A DNA stretch of 64,000 bases from Rheinheimera mangrovi (lineage in GTDB: Bacteria > Pseudomonadota > Gammaproteobacteria > Enterobacterales > Alteromonadaceae), in assembly GCF_003990335.1 (NCBI RefSeq), contig NZ_CP034683.1, forward strand, positions 882,501 through 946,500, given 5' to 3'. The notes below the pieces were generated by a model. The model saw only the letters and a list, made by a program, of their open reading frames with translations. It was not told the origin of the DNA and made no database searches. This document shows, piece by piece, positions 54,911-62,531 of this stretch. Position 1 is the first letter of the stretch; each line of letters opens with the position of its first letter. The position numbers and the translations under genes were made by a program.

Positions 54911-56347
54911 ATGCTACGACCTGATCTGAAAAAACGTTTTTTACTCAAAGCTGGTATTGCCTCTGCGGCACTGCAGCCTTTACTGAATTTTCAAGTATCG
55001 GCAGCAGCCAAAGTTGTAGATCCAATCTGGGCTGTTGCAGAACAAATACTGCGGGATTTAAAACTTACATCCTTTCCACAGCGTGATTTTGTCATCACAG
55101 CTTTTGGCGCTCAGCAAAATCAACGTTGTGATGAGGCGATAGCCAAAGCCATAGCGGCTTGTCATCAAGCTGGTGGTGGTCGTGTCGTGGTGCCTGAAGG
55201 TGTTTGGTCGACGGGTCCTGTGCACTTAAAATCTAATGTAAATTTGCATCTGAAAAAAAACGCTGTTTTATCTTTTGTCACCGATCCGGACTCTTACTTG
55301 CCGCTAGTGTTTACCCGCTGGGAAGGGGTGGAGCTGATGGGCTTTTCGCCTCTGATTTATGCTTATCAGCAGCAGAATATTGCAGTAACAGGCGAAGGTA
55401 TCCTGGAGGGCAATGCCAGTGGTGAAAACTGGTGGCCCTGGAAAGGAGTATGGAAACATACGCCATGGAAGCTGGATCCGGCAACGGACCAAAAGTCTGG
55501 CCGTGACCAGCTGTTTGCTATGGCGGAAGCTGGTGTACCTGTTGAAAAACGCATTCTGGACAATAACAGATTAAGGCCACCTTTTATTCAGCCATACCAG
55601 TGCGAACGAGTGTTGATTGAAGGTGTCACTATCCGTAACTCGCCGTTTTGGCTGATTAATCCTGTGCTCTGTAAAGATGTGGTGATACGTGGAGTGAACT
55701 GCGTCAGTTTTGGTCCTAATTCCGATGGCTGCGACCCTGAGTCCTGTCAGCGTGTACTGATCGAAAATTGCCTGTTTGATACAGGCGATGATTGTATCGC
55801 GTTAAAATCTGGCCGTAATGCCGATGGTCGTCGTTTGGCTACTCCGATTCAGCAGGTGGTGATCCAGGATTGCCTGATGAAATCCGGTCATGGTGGTGTC
55901 GTGATTGGCAGTGAAATCTCCGGTGGTGCCAAGCAAATATTTGCCCGGCGCTGTCGTATGAGCAGCCCTGATCTGGAACGGGGTTTACGTCTTAAAACCA
56001 ACTCAGTTCGTGGCGGTTTAATTGAGCAAGTCGCAGTAGATGACATCGAAATTGGCGAAGTCAAAGACGCTATCGTCATCAATTTCTACTATGAAGAAGG
56101 TGATGCGGGTCAGTTTTTACCTCAAGTCAAGGATCTGAGTATCAGCAATTTCAGAGTAAAAAAAGCCCAGCGAGCTTTTGAAATTCGTGGTTTACCCCGA
56201 GCCGGTATCAGCGGGATCCGTATGACGGATGTCAGCTTTGGCCAGGCGAGCTTAGGTGTATTGCAACATACCAGTGATTTTAAACTGGAAAATGTCAGCC
56301 TGAATGGGAAAGCACTCACGACTGCTCAGCTCAAACAAAGCGAATAG
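54911..56347 (+). CDS. GH28 polygalacturonase (probably exo-acting)
   Basis: 478 residues. The N-terminus (KKRFLLKAGIASAALQPLL) resembles a Tat signal but has Lys-Arg in place of twin Arg, so the export route is uncertain. The beta-helix carries all GH28 catalytic motifs: Asn-x-Asp at NSDGCD (Asp272, plus Asp275), TGDDC (Asp293, Asp294), GHGG (His327) and a later RLKTN. Internal insertions around residues 140-230 resemble exo-polygalacturonases. It would free galacturonate from oligogalacturonides in the periplasm. Operators 3 and 4 precede it, and uxaA starts 53 bp after its stop with its own operator. Confidence 0.92.
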   Translation: MLRPDLKKRFLLKAGIASAALQPLLNFQVSAAAKVVDPIWAVAEQILRDLKLTSFPQRDFVITAFGAQQNQRCDEAIAKAIAACHQAGGGRVVVPEGVWSTGPVHLKSNVNLHLKKNAVLSFVTDPDSYLPLVFTRWEGVELMGFSPLIYAYQQQNIAVTGEGILEGNASGENWWPWKGVWKHTPWKLDPATDQKSGRDQLFAMAEAGVPVEKRILDNNRLRPPFIQPYQCERVLIEGVTIRNSPFWLINPVLCKDVVIRGVNCVSFGPNSDGCDPESCQRVLIENCLFDTGDDCIALKSGRNADGRRLATPIQQVVIQDCLMKSGHGGVVIGSEISGGAKQIFARRCRMSSPDLERGLRLKTNSVRGGLIEQVAVDDIEIGEVKDAIVINFYYEEGDAGQFLPQVKDLSISNFRVKKAQRAFEIRGLPRAGISGIRMTDVSFGQASLGVLQHTSDFKLENVSLNGKALTTAQLKQSE

Positions 56348-56365
56348 TATTTTTTAACTTAATTT

Positions 56366-56379
56366 TGCCACCGATAGAC
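56366..56379. promoter_or_regulatory. LacI-type operator 5 (uxaA leader)
   Basis: TGCCACCGATAGAC, one base different from the reverse complement of operator 1. It lies 21 bp before the uxaA start and overlaps TTGCCA, which could be a -35 box. Only a single copy here. Confidence 0.6.
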
Positions 56380-56400
56380 AAGCTATGTAGCAGGTTGAAA

Positions 56401-57948
56401 ATGACAGAACAAACAAAAGGTTGTAGCCCACATATTGCCGATCCGGCCGCTATTCAGTTGAGCCTGTTACAGGTGCATCCACGCGACAATGTGCTGGTGG
56501 TTTTACAGCCTTTAGCTTCAGGCGAGCCATTAATCGAACCCTGGCAACAGGTGCAGGCAAAAGAGGATATTCAGCCAGGCCATAAAGTGGCGTTGAAGCT
56601 GATTAAAAAAGGCGAAGCGGTGATCAAATATGGTTACGCCATAGGAGTAGCGCAGGACGATATTCCCTCTGGTAGCTGGGTGCATTCACATAATCTGAAA
56701 ACCTTATTGTCTGATCAGATTGAATACCAGTACCACGGCTGCACGGCTGATGATTTAGCATTCCCTGCCGAATTGCCTACCCATTTTATGGGTTATCGCC
56801 GCGCCAATGGCCGGGTGGGTACCCGTAACGAGTTATGGATTTTAAATACAGTAGGTTGTGTCAATCGTGCGGCAATGAAAATAGCCGAAAAAGCCAATCA
56901 GCAATTTGCTGGTTTAACGGACGGCGTCTTTGCGTACACCCATCCTTTTGGCTGTTCTCAGTTAGGCGATGATTTAAACCATACCCGCGCTGTATTGGCT
57001 GGCCTGATGCAAAACCCCAATGCTGGTGCAGTGCTGGTGCTGGGTTTAGGCTGCGAAAACAATCAACTGGCGGCTTTACTTAAATCCTGCCCTGAACTGG
57101 ATCAAAGTCGATTACGCTCTTTTAACGCCCAGCAAGTGGAAGACGAACTAGAGCAAGGCTTGGAAGCTGCGGCTGAACTTATTCAGCTGATGCAGCAAGA
57201 TAAGCGCACTGCCTGTCCTGTGTCCGATTTAGTGGTCGGTATGAAATGTGGTGGCTCCGATGGTTTAAGTGGTTTAACAGCCAATCCACTGGTAGGCCGT
57301 ATTGCCGATTTAGTCTGTGCTGCAGGCGGCAAAGTAGTGCTGACTGAAACTCCGGAGATGTTTGGCGCCGAACAAGTGTTGATGAGCCGTGCTGTCAATG
57401 AAACTGTGTTTTCCGACATAGTCACTTTGGTCAACGACTTTAAACAGTACTTTATCGACAACAAACAGCCCGTTTACGAAAACCCAAGCCCGGGCAATAA
57501 AGCCGGTGGTTTAACTACATTGGAAGAGAAATCCTTAGGCGCCATTCAGAAAGGTGGCTCTGCCAAAGTGACACAAGTGATCCCTTATGGCGCTTTAGTG
57601 CAGCAGCAAGGTTTAACTTTACTGCAAGGCCCCGGCAATGATGCGGTGTCGTCCACTGCTTTAGCAGCCAGTGGCGCGACCATGCTGCTGTTTACCACGG
57701 GCCGCGGCACACCGCTGGGGTTCCCTGTGCCTACGGTTAAAATTTCGTCTAACAGCGATTTAGCCAAACGTAAACCGCAATGGATAGATTTTGATGCCGG
57801 CGCTTTGTTGCAACAAGGCCAGAATGCGCAGGATTTTTCCTACCAGTTTTTCCGTCATCTGATCGATATCGCCTCAGGCAAGCAGACCCAAAACGAATTA
57901 TCAGACAACAAAGAAATTGCCATTTGGAAAAATGGCGTGACCCTGTAA
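56401..57948 (+). CDS. uxaA: altronate dehydratase
   Basis: 515 residues from ATG 56401 (MTEQTKG), preferred over an upstream frame start at 56365 that would run through the operator; an AGG lies 6 bases before it. An N-terminal SAF-like domain (about 20-110) precedes the dehydratase core: MGYRRANGRVGTRNELWILNTVGCVN, THPFGCSQLGDD, VLGLGCENNQ and MKCGGSDGLSG, with iron-binding Cys and His. It dehydrates D-altronate to 2-keto-3-deoxygluconate. It heads a six-gene operon with uxaC, a reductase, kdgA, kdgK and a gapN-like gene. Confidence 0.94.
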   Translation: MTEQTKGCSPHIADPAAIQLSLLQVHPRDNVLVVLQPLASGEPLIEPWQQVQAKEDIQPGHKVALKLIKKGEAVIKYGYAIGVAQDDIPSGSWVHSHNLKTLLSDQIEYQYHGCTADDLAFPAELPTHFMGYRRANGRVGTRNELWILNTVGCVNRAAMKIAEKANQQFAGLTDGVFAYTHPFGCSQLGDDLNHTRAVLAGLMQNPNAGAVLVLGLGCENNQLAALLKSCPELDQSRLRSFNAQQVEDELEQGLEAAAELIQLMQQDKRTACPVSDLVVGMKCGGSDGLSGLTANPLVGRIADLVCAAGGKVVLTETPEMFGAEQVLMSRAVNETVFSDIVTLVNDFKQYFIDNKQPVYENPSPGNKAGGLTTLEEKSLGAIQKGGSAKVTQVIPYGALVQQQGLTLLQGPGNDAVSSTALAASGATMLLFTTGRGTPLGFPVPTVKISSNSDLAKRKPQWIDFDAGALLQQGQNAQDFSYQFFRHLIDIASGKQTQNELSDNKEIAIWKNGVTL

Positions 57949-57957
57949 GGAATTTAT

Positions 57958-59382
57958 ATGGCCAACTTTAAACCTTTAGTACTTGATCAAGACAGATTAT
58001 TCCCGGCCGATCCAACAGTTCGCGCCATAGCCCGACGTTTGTATGCCGGCATTAAAGACTTGCCTATTGTCAGCCCGCATGGCCATACCGACCCAAGCTG
58101 GTTTGCCAGCAATGCCAATTTTGATAATGCGACCAGCTTACTGCTGCTGCCGGATCATTATGTGTTCCGTATGCTGTACAGCCAGGGGATTTCGCTGGAA
58201 TCTTTGGGTATCCGCACTAAAGACGGCACGCCGGTTGAAACGGATTACCGCAAAATTTTCCACACTTTTGCCAAAAATTATCATTTGTTCCGTGGCACGC
58301 CGTCACGCATTTGGCTCGACAGCGTATTTCACGATGTGTTTGGGTTAGAGCACGCATTAAACAGCGATACCGCCGATTTGTATTACGACAGCATCAACGA
58401 GCAGTTAGTGAAACCGGAATTTAAACCCCGTGCTTTGCTGGATAAATTTAATATTGAACTGATTGCGACTACCGAAGGCGCTGTGAATTCGCTGAAACAC
58501 CATGCCGCTTTAAAAGGCACTGGTTATGAAAAACGGGTGATCACCACTTTCAGACCTGACGATGTGATAGACGCCGACCGTGCTGATTTTCTGGCCAATA
58601 TCAAAAAACTGGCCGAACAAACAGGTCAGGACACGCATAGCTGGCAGGGCTATTTACGGGCCTTGCGTATTCGTCGGCAGTTTTTCCGCGATCACGGCGC
58701 TACCGCCACGGATCACGGTCACCCCACAGCCAAAACAGCCAATTTGTCAGAGCATGAAGCAAGCGCTTTGTTTCAGCTGTGTTTATCCGGTACTGCCAGC
58801 AAAGAGCAAACTGAGTTATTCCGCGGCCAAATGCTGACAGAAATGGCGGGCATGAGCATTGAAGATGGCATGACGATGCAAATTCACCCAGGTGCTTTCC
58901 GTAACCATAACCCGTCGATTTTTGAGCGTTTTGGTGCCGACAAAGGCGCGGATATTCCAAGTCCGACAGAGTTTGTCAGCAACTTAAAACCTCTGCTGGA
59001 TAAATACGGCAACAATGCCGCTTTGAAAATTATTTTGTTCACCCTGGATGAAACCACTTATGCCCGTGAACTGGCGCCTTTGGCTGGCCATTACCCGGCA
59101 TTAAAACTGGGACCAGCCTGGTGGTTCCATGACAGCCCTGAAGGTATGTTGCGTTTCCGTCATCAGGTCACTGAAACCGCAGGTTTCTACAACACCGTAG
59201 GCTTTAACGACGATACCCGTGCATTCTTGTCTATTCCGGCCCGCCATGATGTGGCACGTCGCATTGACTGCCGCTTTTTAGCTGGCTTGGTGGCTGAACA
59301 TCGCTTAAACGAAGATGAAGCCCATGAACTGGCACAGCAGCTGACCTATCAGTTGGTAAAACAAGCCTATCAGTTGGACTAA
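57958..59382 (+). CDS. uxaC: glucuronate/galacturonate isomerase
   Basis: 474 residues, full length. Diagnostic segments: LPIVSPHGHTDPSWF near the N-terminus with metal-binding His, RGTPSRIWLDSVFHDVFGL, the EDGMTMQIHPGAFRNHN motif and KLGPAWWFHDSPEGM plus GFNDDTRAFLSIPARHDVARR. It converts D-galacturonate to D-tagaturonate and D-glucuronate to D-fructuronate. It begins 9 bp after uxaA. It joins the hydrolase branch (GH28 product) to altronate or mannonate formation, depending on the next enzyme. Confidence 0.96.
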   Translation: MANFKPLVLDQDRLFPADPTVRAIARRLYAGIKDLPIVSPHGHTDPSWFASNANFDNATSLLLLPDHYVFRMLYSQGISLESLGIRTKDGTPVETDYRKIFHTFAKNYHLFRGTPSRIWLDSVFHDVFGLEHALNSDTADLYYDSINEQLVKPEFKPRALLDKFNIELIATTEGAVNSLKHHAALKGTGYEKRVITTFRPDDVIDADRADFLANIKKLAEQTGQDTHSWQGYLRALRIRRQFFRDHGATATDHGHPTAKTANLSEHEASALFQLCLSGTASKEQTELFRGQMLTEMAGMSIEDGMTMQIHPGAFRNHNPSIFERFGADKGADIPSPTEFVSNLKPLLDKYGNNAALKIILFTLDETTYARELAPLAGHYPALKLGPAWWFHDSPEGMLRFRHQVTETAGFYNTVGFNDDTRAFLSIPARHDVARRIDCRFLAGLVAEHRLNEDEAHELAQQLTYQLVKQAYQLD

Positions 59383-59392
59383 GGGATTAAGC

Positions 59393-60892
59393 ATGAGCAT
59401 TGATATTCCTCGTTTACAGCCAGCGTTACTGGAACAGCTGCACGGCAAACTGAAATTGCCAGCCTATGACCCTTCCGCCACAGGCATAGGCATAGTGCAT
59501 ATTGGTCCTGGTGCTTTTTTTCGGGCGCATCAGGCCTGGTACACAGATCTCGCGCTGAAATACGGCGGTGACTGGGGTATTTCTGTGGTGTCGATGCGAT
59601 CGAACGATTTAGCCAAAGCTTTAACACCGCAACAGGGTTTATACAGTCTGGTATTGCTGGATGAAAAAACAGAGTACCAGATGGTCGGTTCTATTCGTGA
59701 GCTGTTAGTGGCTGCAGAGCAGTACGAACAGGTGTTGCAGCGTTTAGCCGCACCCACCAGCTTTTATGTCACTTTAACCATCACAGAAAAAGGTTACTGC
59801 TTAAATACCTTGGGTGAGCTGGATTTAAATCACGCCGATATTCAGCACGATTTAGAAACTAACGTTAAAGCTCGTTCAGCTATAGGTTTGTTAGTGCAGG
59901 CGTTGGCTCTGCGGTTTGCCGCCAATGTGCCACCTTTTGTCGTGCTGAGCTGCGATAACCTGACCGACAACGGCCATAAACTCCGTAATGCTTTGCTTAC
60001 TTTTGCACGGCAAAAGCAACCAGCTTTGGCCAACTGGCTGGAACAGCAGCTGTTATGTCCTTGCACTATGGTGGACAGCATTACGCCTGCCACAGATGAA
60101 ATGCTACCGAAACAACTGGCGGCAGAGCTGGGTTATCAGGACAACTGGCCTATTAAACGCGAAAAATTCTGTCAGTGGGTGATTGAAGATGTTCTGCCTG
60201 CCCACAGACCTGCCTGGCATCAGGCCGGGGTGACTTACACTCAGGACGTCAAAGCCTTTGAAAAAGCCAAGCTGAGGTTACTCAATGCACCCCATTCGGC
60301 TTTGGCTTACTTAGGCTCTTTGTGTGGTTTGGACACTGTGTTTGATGCCATGCAGCAACCACAGTTACGCAGCTTTGTGCAAAAACTGGCACAAAAAGAG
60401 ATTATCGGCTCCTTCCACGCGCCGGCTGAATTAAACCCGGCAGAGTACAGCGCTGATATTTTCCAGCGTTTTGATAACCCTGCTATCCGGCATTTGCTGG
60501 CTCAAATTGCATGGGATGGCTCGCAAAAACTGCCAATGCGGGTGTTTCCAATTATTCTGGATAACTTAGCCAGTGGTCGTTCTATTCAATTATTAAGTCT
60601 GGTGGTTGCCAGCTGGCTGCTGTTTATCCGGCTGCGTTATCAGCAACAACCTGATACGGCCTTAGTCGACCCCTTGGCTGCCACTTTATTAAATTGTGCT
60701 GCCACTTGTACTGGTGAGGCTCAGACTGACACTGCATTGTTTTTAGCCTTAGATCAGGTGTTTCCTCCTGCTTTGCAGCAGTCAGATGCCTTTAAAGCTG
60801 AACTAACGGCTGCCTATCAACAGCTTTGCCCTTTACTTTTATTATCTCAAGGCACAGATGTTGCCGCTTTTTTACAGGATATCGTTGAATGA
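59393..60892 (+). CDS. mannitol-dehydrogenase-family hexuronate reductase (UxuB-like)
   Basis: 499 residues of the polyol-specific long-chain dehydrogenase family. Start motif GIVHIGPGAFFRAHQAWYTD; the catalytic Lys-Asn-His set is in KLRLLNAPHSALAYLG; VLSCDNLTDNGHKLRNAL and FCQWVIEDV also match. Residue for residue it looks like fructuronate reductase (UxuB) and mannitol dehydrogenases and not like E. coli tagaturonate reductase (UxaB). Yet it lies between uxaC and kdgA in an operon with altronate dehydratase and no mannonate dehydratase. By context it may reduce tagaturonate to altronate. Its stop overlaps kdgA by 4 bases. Confidence 0.85.
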   Translation: MSIDIPRLQPALLEQLHGKLKLPAYDPSATGIGIVHIGPGAFFRAHQAWYTDLALKYGGDWGISVVSMRSNDLAKALTPQQGLYSLVLLDEKTEYQMVGSIRELLVAAEQYEQVLQRLAAPTSFYVTLTITEKGYCLNTLGELDLNHADIQHDLETNVKARSAIGLLVQALALRFAANVPPFVVLSCDNLTDNGHKLRNALLTFARQKQPALANWLEQQLLCPCTMVDSITPATDEMLPKQLAAELGYQDNWPIKREKFCQWVIEDVLPAHRPAWHQAGVTYTQDVKAFEKAKLRLLNAPHSALAYLGSLCGLDTVFDAMQQPQLRSFVQKLAQKEIIGSFHAPAELNPAEYSADIFQRFDNPAIRHLLAQIAWDGSQKLPMRVFPIILDNLASGRSIQLLSLVVASWLLFIRLRYQQQPDTALVDPLAATLLNCAATCTGEAQTDTALFLALDQVFPPALQQSDAFKAELTAAYQQLCPLLLLSQGTDVAAFLQDIVE

Positions 60893-61545
60893 CCTCTTTA
60901 TCTTCCTTACTCAAAGGCGGTTTGTTGCTGCCAATTATCCAGGCTGAACAACCAGCCCAGGCTGTGGCTATTGCTAAAGCGATGCAACAAGGTGGAGTCA
61001 CAGCAGTGGAAGTGGTATTGCGCACTGCTGCGGCTTTAGATTGCATCAGCGCTATTCGTGCTGAAGTACCGGAGCTTTTAACAGGAGCAGGTACCATTTT
61101 ATCGGCCAAAGACGCTAGGAATGCCAAAGCAGCTGGTGCACAGTTTCTGGTGAGTCCGGCCAGCACGCCGGAGTTACTCAAAGCCATGATCAATACCGAA
61201 TTAGCGTTAGCGCCTGGTGTGGCTACTCCTTCTGAAATGGCGATGGCACTAGAGATGGGGTTAACTGAACTGAAGTTTTTCCCTGCGCATTTAGCCGGTG
61301 GTATTGACATGCTGAAAGCTTTGGCTGGTATATTTCAGCAGGTTAAATTTTGTCCGACAGGTGGCGTGCAGCTTAATAACCTGGCAGATTTTTTAGCTTT
61401 ACCTAATGTGTTTGTCGCAGGTGGTTCCTGGTTGTCTCCTAAAGATCTGGTGCAACAGCAACACTGGGCTGCCATTACTGAATTAACCCGTCAGTCTGTT
61501 GTTGTGGCAGAACAAAGCCGGGTACGGCATAGCCAGGTGGCCTGA
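60889..61545 (+). CDS. kdgA: 2-keto-3-deoxy-6-phosphogluconate aldolase
   Basis: 218 residues, class I aldolase. The Schiff-base Lys is in LTELKFFPAHLAGG (near residue 133); GAGTILSAKDA and FLVSPASTPELL are conserved, as is FCPTGGV. It splits KDPG to pyruvate and glyceraldehyde-3-phosphate, the last common step of the uronate and Entner-Doudoroff routes. Eda is an equivalent name. It overlaps the reductase gene by 4 bases and precedes kdgK by 22 bp. Confidence 0.95.
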   Translation: MTSLSSLLKGGLLLPIIQAEQPAQAVAIAKAMQQGGVTAVEVVLRTAAALDCISAIRAEVPELLTGAGTILSAKDARNAKAAGAQFLVSPASTPELLKAMINTELALAPGVATPSEMAMALEMGLTELKFFPAHLAGGIDMLKALAGIFQQVKFCPTGGVQLNNLADFLALPNVFVAGGSWLSPKDLVQQQHWAAITELTRQSVVVAEQSRVRHSQVA

Positions 61546-61567
61546 GGCTGAACTTAAGGATGCATCC

Positions 61568-62518
61568 ATGAAACAAGTCATTATTTTTGGCGAATGTATG
61601 GTCGAGTTATTCCAGCTCGTGGATAACGTCTACCATCAGGCTTTTGCCGGAGATGTCTACAACACTGCTGTGTATTGCAAGCGCAGTGCACCAGTGCAGC
61701 TGAACCTGAAGTTTTTATCCGCAGTGGGCACTGATTTAGTCAGCGACAAACTGATTGCTCAACTGGAACAGGAAAAACTCGATAGCTCCCTGGTGCTTCG
61801 TACAAAAACAGCCCGGCCTGGTTTGTATATGATCAACACCGACTGTTTTGGTGAGCGTAGCTTTGTTTACTGGCGTGACAGCTCTGCGGCCAAACAAAGT
61901 CTTGCCTTGTTTCGTCAGCACAACACCATTGCCAATTTGTTGCCTGCGGATCTGTTTTATTTCTCAGGTATCAGTCTGGCTATTTTGTCGCTGGACGATC
62001 GTACTTATCTGTTTGCGCTGATTAAAGAGTTAAAAGCTCAGGGGGTACAAATTGTATTTGACCCAAACTACAGGCCCGCACTTTGGCCCGATGCCGAAAT
62101 TTGCCGGGCTAATTTTGATCAGGCTTATGCCTTGTCTGATATAGCATTGCCTGGGCTGGACGACCATAAAGTGCTGTACGGCAGTACCTCTGCTGCCGAT
62201 GTGTTGGTGCAACTGCAGAAGCTGGGCGTCAAAGAGATTATTGTCAAAAATGGTCCTGCCGGGGTGCTGGGCTATAGCGATGGCAACAGTTTCCAGAGTC
62301 CGGCCGTGCCTGTGAAGAAAGTCGTAGATACCACAGCAGCTGGAGACTCTTTTAATGGCGGCTATCTCGCAGGTCGCCTGAATGGCTTATCGCCTTTGGC
62401 CTCTTGCCAGTATGCCGCGGCTTTAGCCAGTTTTGTGGTAGAACACACCGGAGCTATTGTGACGAAAGAGCAATTCCGTAGTTTTTCCAGCCGTTTTAAT
62501 TTAACTACATTTAGCTAA
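61568..62518 (+). CDS. kdgK: 2-keto-3-deoxygluconate kinase
   Basis: 316 residues from ATG 61568 (MKQVIIFGECMVEL); an upstream start at 61499 inside kdgA is not used. PfkB/ribokinase family: FAGDVYNTAVYCKR near the N-terminus, the phosphate-binding VDTTAAGDSFNGGYLAG with the catalytic Asp near residue 260. It makes KDPG for KdgA. The DSSAAKQSLA segment is typical of KdgK. The GapN-like gene begins 13 bp later. Confidence 0.93.
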   Translation: MKQVIIFGECMVELFQLVDNVYHQAFAGDVYNTAVYCKRSAPVQLNLKFLSAVGTDLVSDKLIAQLEQEKLDSSLVLRTKTARPGLYMINTDCFGERSFVYWRDSSAAKQSLALFRQHNTIANLLPADLFYFSGISLAILSLDDRTYLFALIKELKAQGVQIVFDPNYRPALWPDAEICRANFDQAYALSDIALPGLDDHKVLYGSTSAADVLVQLQKLGVKEIIVKNGPAGVLGYSDGNSFQSPAVPVKKVVDTTAAGDSFNGGYLAGRLNGLSPLASCQYAAALASFVVEHTGAIVTKEQFRSFSSRFNLTTFS

Positions 62519-62531
62519 AAGGAAGTTTGTC

